This document shows positions 6,062 through 13,026 of a stretch of 13,329 nucleotides of DNA, in pieces. Below the pieces are notes generated by a model. It searched no databases, had not been told where the DNA came from, and saw nothing but the letters and a program-made list of their open reading frames with translations. Within the stretch, counting starts at the first letter, position 1. Every line of letters starts with the position of its first letter. The DNA is taken from positions 1 to 13,329 of the forward strand of contig PWMP01000174.1 in assembly GCA_003558145.1 (NCBI GenBank), read 5' to 3'. Both the position numbers and the translations under genes were made by a program. The stretch is from Elusimicrobiota bacterium. Lineage in GTDB: Bacteria > CG03 > SLGR01 > PWQF01.

Positions 6062-9000
6062 ATGGCCAAAACTGATAATATAGAATTTCTTAATAAATTT
6101 CTAAATAAAAGTCCCTATCCTTTTGCCCAGATAGAAAATTCAAAAATCATTTTCGCAAACCCTGCCGCCCGGCGTATTCTCGGTATTAAAAAAGGCGGGA
6201 AATTATCCGGCGAGATAAATAAATCCGCTGCGGAAGCGGCAAAGTCCGGTAAACAGGCAGACGTTGAATTTAATAAGGGAAAAAAAACGTACCTGTTATC
6301 CTTAAAAGCTCTTAAAAAAAAGGGGACAATCAACTTATACTCAACAGATATAACTTCTTTTAAAAAAACGGGAGAGGTTCTATACTCTGCCGTTAAAAAG
6401 CTAAGGAAGACTGAGGATCAGCTTCAGACAGCCAATAAAAAGCTTTTTAACGCAGGTATGAAATACCGTACACTGTTTGAAAAGTCCCGGGACGCTATAA
6501 TGACTTTAGATCCTGCAAACCAGCGCTTTACCTCCGGAAACCCGGCTTCAGTTGAGATTTTTAAAGCAGGAACGGAATCCAGCTTTACCTCTATGACTCC
6601 ATGGCAGCTCTCGCCTGAGGTTCAGCCTGACGGGCGCAAATCTTCCGTAAAAGCAAAAGAAATGATAAAAAAAGCTATGGAAGAAGGGTCAAGTTTCTTT
6701 GAATGGACCCATAAAACTCTCAGCGGCAAAGAATTCCCGGCAACTGTTCTTCTCAGCAGGATGGAAACAGATGAAGAAGTTTTTATCCTTGCTACAGTTC
6801 GTGACATTACTAAGCAGAAACAGGACCGCGACGCCATACAAAAACGCCTTAGTTACGAACATCTTCTATTCGAAATATCTTCCAAATCCATATCGGAAGA
6901 AAAGCTTAATTCCTTTTTGAAAAGCAGTCTGGCGTCCATGGGACGTACCATAGACGTAAGCCGGGCACATATATTTAAATACAACGAAAACGCCCAGACT
7001 GTTTCTAATATATTCGAATGGTGCTCGAAAGATTTTTCAAGTCTGAAAAAGAATATGCAAAACATTCCCTGCAGTATTTACTCCTGGGGTATAGAGGTTC
7101 TTAAAGGAAGCAGGTATATCTGTTTTTCCGATGCCTGTCACATACCCTCGGAAAAAGAAAGAAAACTGCTGCTTAAAGAAGGAGTCCTTTCTATATTCAT
7201 AGCTCCTCTTTTCGTAAGAGGAGAATTTTTTGGTTTTATCGGCTTTGAGGAATGTTCGAAAATAAGGGACTGGCAAAAAGATGATATTGATTTTCTCCTT
7301 GCAATTTCAAGAATAATCTCCAGCGTTATAGAGCATCATCACGCCGAGGACGAACTGCGCAAGACAAACGCCATTCTTGATTCCGTGGTTGAGAATATCC
7401 CGAAGATGATGCTTTTCCTCAAAGATGCGGAAGAACTCAGGTTTATCCGCTTCAACAAAGCGGGGGAAGAACTTCTGGGCATTTCCAGATCCGAACTTTA
7501 CGGAAAAAACGACCACGACTTTTTTCCGAAGGAACAGGCGGACTTTTTTACGAAGAAGGACCGTGAGGTGCTCAAAGGCAAAAAAGTTATAGACATACCC
7601 GAGGAACCCATAATGACAAGAGACGGGGGAGAGAGGATTCTTCATACCATAAAAGTTCCTATCCTGAACGAAAAAGGAAAAGCCGAATATCTCCTGGGCA
7701 TATCCGATGATATCACCGAGAGAAAAAGGGCTGAAGAAGAAATTCTAAGACTGAAACAGCAGATAGAATTTATACTTGGCGCTACAAGAACCGGACTTGA
7801 TATAGTAGATGCGGAATTTAACATTGTCTATATGGATCCTGAATGGGCTAAAATCTATAATGGGGATCCTGCCGGCAAAAAATGCTACAAATATTTTATG
7901 GGACGAAATAAAGTATGTCCCGGATGCGGGGTAAAAAAAGCTCTTGAAACAAAAAAGCCAGTAGTTACAGAAAAAAGAATGCTTAAGGAAGGAAACAGGT
8001 GCGTTCAGATTACTTCTATTCCATTTCAGGATAAAAACGGAGAAAGGCTTATCGCTGAAGTAAATGTCGATATAACAGAGAGAAAAAAAATGGAAGAGGA
8101 ACTGAAACAAAGAGAAAAATACAATCGTTCAATTATTGAAGTTCTGCCGGATATAATAATAAGGACTAATAAAGAAGGTGAGTATCTTGATGTTATTACT
8201 CCCGCTGAAGAAAAACCTGCCCGCTCGAAAAAAACTATAATTGGAAAAAAAATAAACGAAGTTCTGCCGGCTCCGGAAGCCGCCTTAGTTATGAAGGCCA
8301 TTCAGAAAAGCATTGACGAAGACTGTATGCAGGTTGTTGAGTATAAACTGACTGTGCCGGCAGGTAATCTATGGTTTGAAGCGCGTATTATATCTTTCGA
8401 AGACAATGATGTTTTTGCTCTCATACGGGATATTACGAACAAAAAGAAAGCGCAGGCCGAACTTGCCGAGAGCGAGCTTAGGTACCGAACTCTTGCTGAT
8501 TCGGGACACGCTCTCATATGGACTTCCGGAACAGACAGAAAGCGTAATTATTTCAATAAGCCGTGGCTTGAATTCACCGGGCGCACCCTTGACCAGGAGC
8601 TTGGTGACGGCTGGACGGAAGGGGTACATCCCGAAGATCTTACTGGTTTTCTTCAGGCCTACGCAAAGGCCTTTGACAGGAGAGAACCTTACAGTATAGA
8701 ATATCGCTTGCGCCATGTAAGCGGGCAGTACCGCTGGATACTTGATGACGGCACCCCCAGATTTAACATCAAAGGAGGTTTTATCGGTTATATAGGACAC
8801 TGCCTTGATATAACCGAACGTAAACGCTCAGAGGAATATGTAGAAAAGCAGGCAATGCTTAACAGCATTGTGGCCGGTATATCGTCAAATTTTATAAACG
8901 TAACCGCGGAAAACATTGACGAAAAACTGGAATTAATGCTTAAAAACTGCGGAGAATTCTTTAGTGTTGACAGGGCTTACCTTATAACTGTTTCCCCGGA

Positions 9001-10093
9001 CGGCAGGAAAATGACAAACACTCATGAATGGTGCCGGGAGGGTATAGAAACCCAGAAGGACATCGTACAGGGTTTCCCCACAGAAACACTTCCCTGGTTT
9101 ATGGATAATATTAACAGCGAGGGATATGTGTCCATAGAAGATGTGGATGAGCTTTCGGAAGAAGCATCGGCGGAGAAAAAAGAATTTAAGAGGCAGAACA
9201 TAAAATCAGTGCTGTGTGTTCCGGTAAGAAACAGTAATGACCGGCTCACGGGGTTAATGGGGCTTGACGCGGTAAGATCAAAGAAAAAATGGGAAAAGGG
9301 CCCCGTTTCTCTTTTGAAAGTACTTGCCAATATAGCCTCTGATGCCCAGGAAAACGTTAAAATAGAGAACCAGATGGCTCAAGCTCAGAAAATGGAAACA
9401 GTAGGACGCCTTGCAGGATGGATATCTCGTGATTACAGTAAGATTATTTCCTCAATAATAAAAGATACGGAGCTTGTTTTAAAGGAAGCCAAAGCTTCCG
9501 GAAAAGAAGACAGGGATATTAAAAAAATATTTAAAGCTGCAAACAAACTGGCGGATATGACAGAGCAGCTTAATACTTTTACCGAAACTCAGCCTGATCT
9601 TCCGGAAAAAATAGATATTAACAAGGAAATTAAAAACACCCTGAAAATAATACTCTCCCTTATAGGCGACAACATCAGTGTGGATTGGAAACCGGGGAAG
9701 GACCGTATGACTGTAAAAATGGATTCAGAGCAGCTTAAACAGGTACTTATGAACCTTGCCGTAAATGCGCGTGACGCAATTGCAGAGAAGGGCAAGATAA
9801 GAATCGAAACATCAGCCATGGATATTGATGATGATTTCGCCCGGAAGTATAACATCCAGCCAGGCAAGTACGCCAAAATTATATTCAGAGATGACGGGAA
9901 AGGGATGGATCAGGAAATCATTACCCATATATTTGAGCCCGGATTTTCAGGGAAAGAACATGTATGGGGCACCGGACTGGGCCTTTCTACCGTATACAGC
10001 ATAGTAAAGAAAAGCGGGGGGTTTATAGAAGTATTAAGTCAACCGGGAGAAGGAGCCAACTTTGAAATCCATCTTCCTGTCTTCGGTAAATAA
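6062..10093 (+). CDS. Multi-PAS/GAF histidine-kinase-like protein lacking the phospho-acceptor His
   Basis: A 1343-residue soluble sensor with no membrane segment. Order by motif: PAS 12-100, PAS 130-252, GAF 262-425, PAS 433-555, PAS 565-676, PAS 685-795, PAS 805-922, GAF 926-1100, HisKA-like 1101-1175, HATPase 1185-1343. Six PAC-type DIT motifs mark the PAS ends (D96, D248, D550, D670, D790, D916). The HATPase has an N box (NLAVNARDAI, N1235), G1 (D1277-x-G-x-G) and G2 (GTGLGLSTV, 1303-1311), so ATP binding should be kept. The HisKA H box reads KMETVGRLAGWISRDYSK: Arg1123 occupies the His position of the usual G-G-I-A-H-D-F-N, and no His occurs anywhere in 1101-1178. Autophosphorylation by the normal route is therefore unlikely. 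PAS 565-676 has C608, C619 and C622 (CPGC). No receiver domain or response regulator is nearby. The start ATG has only a weak CAGGT (6049-6053) upstream. It is convergent with the HD-GYP gene. Confidence 0.9.
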   Translation: MAKTDNIEFLNKFLNKSPYPFAQIENSKIIFANPAARRILGIKKGGKLSGEINKSAAEAAKSGKQADVEFNKGKKTYLLSLKALKKKGTINLYSTDITSFKKTGEVLYSAVKKLRKTEDQLQTANKKLFNAGMKYRTLFEKSRDAIMTLDPANQRFTSGNPASVEIFKAGTESSFTSMTPWQLSPEVQPDGRKSSVKAKEMIKKAMEEGSSFFEWTHKTLSGKEFPATVLLSRMETDEEVFILATVRDITKQKQDRDAIQKRLSYEHLLFEISSKSISEEKLNSFLKSSLASMGRTIDVSRAHIFKYNENAQTVSNIFEWCSKDFSSLKKNMQNIPCSIYSWGIEVLKGSRYICFSDACHIPSEKERKLLLKEGVLSIFIAPLFVRGEFFGFIGFEECSKIRDWQKDDIDFLLAISRIISSVIEHHHAEDELRKTNAILDSVVENIPKMMLFLKDAEELRFIRFNKAGEELLGISRSELYGKNDHDFFPKEQADFFTKKDREVLKGKKVIDIPEEPIMTRDGGERILHTIKVPILNEKGKAEYLLGISDDITERKRAEEEILRLKQQIEFILGATRTGLDIVDAEFNIVYMDPEWAKIYNGDPAGKKCYKYFMGRNKVCPGCGVKKALETKKPVVTEKRMLKEGNRCVQITSIPFQDKNGERLIAEVNVDITERKKMEEELKQREKYNRSIIEVLPDIIIRTNKEGEYLDVITPAEEKPARSKKTIIGKKINEVLPAPEAALVMKAIQKSIDEDCMQVVEYKLTVPAGNLWFEARIISFEDNDVFALIRDITNKKKAQAELAESELRYRTLADSGHALIWTSGTDRKRNYFNKPWLEFTGRTLDQELGDGWTEGVHPEDLTGFLQAYAKAFDRREPYSIEYRLRHVSGQYRWILDDGTPRFNIKGGFIGYIGHCLDITERKRSEEYVEKQAMLNSIVAGISSNFINVTAENIDEKLELMLKNCGEFFSVDRAYLITVSPDGRKMTNTHEWCREGIETQKDIVQGFPTETLPWFMDNINSEGYVSIEDVDELSEEASAEKKEFKRQNIKSVLCVPVRNSNDRLTGLMGLDAVRSKKKWEKGPVSLLKVLANIASDAQENVKIENQMAQAQKMETVGRLAGWISRDYSKIISSIIKDTELVLKEAKASGKEDRDIKKIFKAANKLADMTEQLNTFTETQPDLPEKIDINKEIKNTLKIILSLIGDNISVDWKPGKDRMTVKMDSEQLKQVLMNLAVNARDAIAEKGKIRIETSAMDIDDDFARKYNIQPGKYAKIIFRDDGKGMDQEIITHIFEPGFSGKEHVWGTGLGLSTVYSIVKKSGGFIEVLSQPGEGANFEIHLPVFGK

Positions 10094-10107
10094 AAATCTG
10101 CTGAAGT

Positions 10108-11403
10108 TTAAGACCTCTTTTTTAATCCGGCCACAGGATAAAACTTTGAAAACTTTTTGACTGCCTCATCCTTTTCTTTCTTTTTTAGCCTTTCGTGAAG
10201 GTCTTTTAATGAGATACCCCTAAACTCCGACATTCCCGAACCGATTGAATCTTTTTCTCCGTTTTCTTCCGCTTCCGTCATTACTCTAAGTACATCACAC
10301 AAATCCAGACTGAAAAAAGCGTCAATGCACCCTGGGTCAAACTTTCTTCCTGTTTCCTCCCTGAGAATGGAAAGAACTTTTTCCATGGGCATAGGATTCC
10401 TGTAATGCCGCTTATAGGTAAGCGCGTCAAATACGTCTGCTACGGCCATTATTCGTGAAATTTCCGGTATCTCTTCTCCCTTGAGCTTTTGAGGGTATCC
10501 CGTGCCGTCCACGTTTTCGTGGTGAGACGAGGCAATAATCGGAATGTTTCTGAATCCATGCTGAAAATATGTGCGTTCAAGTATCTTCCTGGTGACGGAT
10601 GTATGAGTCTGTATATGGGCGGATTCATCCAGGTCAAGCCGGCCGGGTTTGGTCAGAACCGCCTCTTTTACACCTATTTTTCCCAAGTCGTGAAGGAGCG
10701 CGGCGTACTGGAGTCTTTCCCTGTCCTTATCGCTGTATCCCATCCTGTCGGCGATAAGAAGGGAGTAGGCGCATACACGTGAAGAATGGCCGGCGGTAAG
10801 AGGGTCTCTTGCGTCGACGGTCTCTGCCAGGGTATTTATAAAGGATTTAAAGGATTTTTTCATTTCTTCGTAAAGCATTGCGTTTTCAATAATACCCGAA
10901 GCCTGGCTGGAGAGAAGCCGCAGCATTTCTTCGTCCTGTTTAGTAAAGAAGCCGTCCTTTTTATTTAGCACCTGAAAGACCCCGATAATCTGCCCCGGCT
11001 GGTTGCGCATGGGAACGCATAATATTGATTTTGTATAATAACCGGTTTTCTGGTCTATTTCCGGATTGAATCTGCGGTCGCTGTATGCGTCCTTGACATT
11101 GATTATTTTTCCCGTGGTTACGGCAGCTCCGGCAAGACCCGTACTGGCGGGAAACCTTATCTTTTTGCGGCCCAGTCCGTGGGCGATCCAGCTGTACAGT
11201 TCGTTTTTGCTTTTGTCCAGAAGAAAAACCGTACACCGGTCTGCCAGTATGACATCCCTTGTCTCGTTGGTTATGACCTTAAGTATATCCGAAAGGCCGG
11301 AAGACGTTGATATCTTACCGGAATACTCAAGAATCAGCGAAAGCTTACGCTTCCATTCGGCAAGCTTTCGGTTTTTTTCTTTATAGCGTTTTGCATCATT
11401 CAT
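10108..11403 (-). CDS. GAF-HD-GYP cyclic-di-GMP phosphodiesterase
   Basis: A 431-residue cytosolic protein. Residues 1-30 are a charged helix that may form a coiled coil. Residues about 35-175 are a GAF domain (FPASTGLAGAAVTTGKIINV, then SILCVPM). Residues about 185-365 are an HD-GYP domain with every landmark I can check: DARDPLTAGHSSRV (H206), LLHDLGKIGV (H238-D239, K242), H267, SHHENVDGTGYP (H294, H295, G302-Y303-P304), and RIMAVADVFDAL (D323). HD-GYP enzymes hydrolyse cyclic-di-GMP to pGpG or GMP with a di- or tri-metal centre; the intact motifs predict activity, presumably set by a ligand of the GAF domain. Residues 366-431 are a charged tail of unknown use. There is no receiver domain, so it is not an RpfG-like response regulator. 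The ATG (CAT at 11401-11403) has no strong Shine-Dalgarno sequence; a promoter lies at 11440-11468. The gene ends 14 bases from the stop of the facing kinase gene. Confidence 0.93.
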   Translation of the reverse strand: MNDAKRYKEKNRKLAEWKRKLSLILEYSGKISTSSGLSDILKVITNETRDVILADRCTVFLLDKSKNELYSWIAHGLGRKKIRFPASTGLAGAAVTTGKIINVKDAYSDRRFNPEIDQKTGYYTKSILCVPMRNQPGQIIGVFQVLNKKDGFFTKQDEEMLRLLSSQASGIIENAMLYEEMKKSFKSFINTLAETVDARDPLTAGHSSRVCAYSLLIADRMGYSDKDRERLQYAALLHDLGKIGVKEAVLTKPGRLDLDESAHIQTHTSVTRKILERTYFQHGFRNIPIIASSHHENVDGTGYPQKLKGEEIPEISRIMAVADVFDALTYKRHYRNPMPMEKVLSILREETGRKFDPGCIDAFFSLDLCDVLRVMTEAEENGEKDSIGSGMSEFRGISLKDLHERLKKKEKDEAVKKFSKFYPVAGLKKRS

Positions 11404-11439
11404 AAAATGCTCTTGAAACTGTTTTTAACATATCACTAT

Positions 11440-11468
11440 AATATAACCGAAAAAAATGATACTTACAA
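11440..11468 (-). promoter_or_regulatory. Promoter of the HD-GYP gene, abutting the insertion sequence
   Basis: Read on the minus strand, TTGTAA (plus 11463-11468) and TATATT (plus 11440-11445) are separated by 17 bases. This would start transcription about 30 bases upstream of the ATG. The -35 box ends at the direct repeat flanking the insertion sequence, so the element sits immediately upstream of this promoter. Confidence 0.5.
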
Positions 11469-11472
11469 GGGC
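11468..11472. repeat. Target-site direct repeat, left copy (AGGGC)
   Basis: AGGGC here is repeated at 12916-12920, right after the first IS copy. Because the IS right end also ends in A, the true duplication may be 4 bp (GGGC) or 5 bp (AGGGC). Confidence 0.6.
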
Positions 11473-11526
11473 TGTCAGCGCAAAATGATAATGTCCTCTT
11501 TGAGCAAAATAGAAATGTCCGGTTTT
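11473..11526. repeat. Left terminal repeat region of IS copy 1
   Basis: It holds the outer box (11480-11496) and inner box (11504-11520, extended to 11526), starting 24 bases apart, preceded by the tip TGTCAGC. These are probably transposase-binding sites. GATAAT at 11487-11492 inside the outer box could serve as a -10 element when another end carrying TTGACA is joined upstream. Confidence 0.75.
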
Positions 11527-11550
11527 ACCTTCTTTGCTACAATGGCAGTC

Positions 11551-11558
11551 AAAGGAGG
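11551..11558 (+). promoter_or_regulatory. Strong ribosome binding site of the transposase (AAAGGAGG)
   Basis: AAAGGAGG lies 8 bases before the ATG at 11567 and fixes that codon as the native start. The same site is present in copy 2 at 13011-13018. A TACAAT box (11538-11543) just upstream may be the -10 of the transposase promoter, which would overlap the inner terminal box. Confidence 0.75.
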
Positions 11559-11566
11559 CGAAAAAT

Positions 11567-12862
11567 ATGCCAGAGGAAATTATCAAAATGAGTAAAAGGG
11601 AACTTAACAGGTTAAAAGTGATTTAGCGGGTATTGGATAAAAAGCTTAAACAAAAAGATGCAGCAACGAAACTTTCTCTTTCTGTCAGGCACATACGCAG
11701 GTTAACTGAAAAAATAATTAAGTATGGAGATTCAGCAATTACGCACGGTAATCGAGGAAGACCTTCAAACAGAAAATATCCTGATGAATTCAAAAACAGG
11801 GTAACTGCTATCGTAAAGAAAAACTACCGGGATTTCGGCCCCACTCTCGCAGCAGAGAAACTGGAAGAAAGAGACGGTATAGAACTCTCAAGGGAAACGC
11901 TGCGCAGTTGGATGATTGAAAAAGATATCTGGATACCCCGTAAGATTCGTGACAAAGATGATGACTATACCTGGCGAAAAAGAAAAGACTGTTTCGGAGA
12001 GATGATTCAGACTGACGGATCTATCGGAGACTGGTTTGAGAACCGGGGTCCCCGCGCTGTAATGATGGCTTACATCGATGATGCCACCGGTAAACCTTTT
12101 GCCAGGTTTTACCCTTCCGAAGATACTCGCGCGGCAATGGACAGCTTCCGGCAATACATAGAACAATACGGCATCCCCCAGAGTCTTTACTTCGACCGGA
12201 GCAGTATCTACAAGACTTCCCGACAGCCGAATCTGGATGAAGAATTAAAAAGCGAAATGCCAAAAACTCAGTTTGAAAAAGTATTGGAGATTTTAAGTGT
12301 GGAACCGATATTTGCCTATTCACCTCAGGCCAAGGGCAGAATAGAGAGACTCTTTGAGACCTTTAAAGACAGGCTGGTAAAAGAAATGAGGCTGGACGGT
12401 ATCTCCAATATCAAAGACGGAAATGAATTCCTCAAAACTTACCTGCCCAAGTACTGCGAAAGATTCGCGGTGCCTCCGGCTAATTCAAAAAATCTGCATA
12501 GGGAAGCTCCCGCAAAGATGGATTTAAACTGGGTATTTGCTTTCAGGGAAAAGAGAGTTGTTGCAGACGATTTCACCATACGCTGGAGAAACAGATTTTT
12601 TCTTCTGGAAAAACAATCTATCGCTATTAAAAAACGCCGGGTTAAAGTACTGGAAAATCTGAATGATGAAGTAAAAATACAGTTCAACGGCAGATTTATC
12701 GAATTTAAAGAAATAACCAAGCATTCGCTAAACATACTAAGAACAAAAAGAAAAGAGACGAATACACCAATTGAAGAAAAGCCCAAACAACCCTGGAAGC
12801 CGGCGCATGATCATCCCTGGAGAAAACAAAACAGAGCTTTATTTAAGGACTTGAGTAGATGA
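11567..12862 (+). pseudogene. IS1202-like transposase of copy 1, amber stop at codon 20
   Basis: The ATG at 11567, placed by AAAGGAGG 8 bases upstream, opens MPEEIIKMSKRELNRLKVI and then meets TAG at 11624-11626. In copy 2 the matching codon is CAT (His). After the stop the frame is open to TGA at 12860-12862, for 411 codons. Counted from the native Met, the product would have a helix-turn-helix near 22-55 (QKDAATKLSLSVRHIRRL), then a DDE integrase core with D150 (MIQTDGS), D210 (LYFDRSS) and E261 (SPQAKGRIERL). The C-terminal HDHPWRK-type motif is usual for this transposase group. Full length would be about 431 residues, normal for the family. A TTG at 11633 could start a product lacking 22 residues but has no Shine-Dalgarno sequence; amber readthrough or suppression is another escape. 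Most likely this copy cannot move on its own but could be moved by the transposase of copy 2. Confidence 0.85.
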
Positions 12863-12916
12863 AAACCGGACATTTCTATTTTGCAGAGAACCGGACATTT
12901 CTACTTTGCCTTGACA
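12862..12916. repeat. Right terminal repeat region of IS copy 1
   Basis: It holds an inner box (12868-12884) and an outer box (12893-12909), starting 25 bases apart and inverted relative to the left end. The inner repeat begins on the last base of the transposase stop codon. The tip reads TTGACA (12911-12916), a consensus -35 box pointing outward. Confidence 0.75.
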
Positions 12917-12920
12917 GGGC
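12916..12920. repeat. Target-site direct repeat between the two IS copies
   Basis: AGGGC, equal to 11468-11472. It is the only sequence between the right tip of copy 1 and the left tip (TGTCA) of copy 2. Confidence 0.6.
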
Positions 12921-12944
12921 TGTCAGCGCAAATGTCAGCGCAAA
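12921..12944. repeat. 12-base tandem duplication at the left tip of IS copy 2
   Basis: TGTCAGCGCAAA occurs twice in a row (12921-12932 and 12933-12944). Copy 1 has it once (11473-11484). The duplication lengthens the distance from the TTGACA at 12911 to GATAAT at 12947 from 18 to 30 bases. Confidence 0.85.
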
Positions 12945-13026
12945 ATGATAATGTCCTCTTTGAGCAAAATAGAAATGTCCGGTTTTGCCTTCTTTGTTAC
13001 AATGGCAGTAAAAGGAGGCGAAAAAT

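Larger units (their letters stand above)
11473..12916 (+). mobile_element. IS1202-like (ISNCY) insertion sequence, copy 1, complete, 1444 bp
   Basis: The ends are defined by TGTCA at 11473 and its complement TTGACA ending at 12916, and by an (A)GGGC direct repeat on both sides. Each end carries two ~17-base related boxes in tandem. On the left these are GCAAAATGATAATGTCC (11480-11496) and GCAAAATAGAAATGTCC (11504-11520). Their inverted counterparts on the right are at 12868-12884 and 12893-12909. The inner pair extends to a perfect 23-bp inverted repeat (11504-11526 against 12862-12884). One transposase gene fills the element. The family assignment rests on the transposase, and the element is named by resemblance only. 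Confidence 0.88.

Noticed and set aside
8369..8800. 143-codon minus-strand open frame inside the kinase gene
   Set aside because: It lies wholly within strongly supported PAS-domain coding sequence and has no recognisable motifs.
11407..11595. 62-codon plus-strand frame across the left IS end
   Set aside because: It spans the HD-GYP promoter and the terminal boxes, starts outside the IS without a ribosome binding site, and overlaps the true transposase start.
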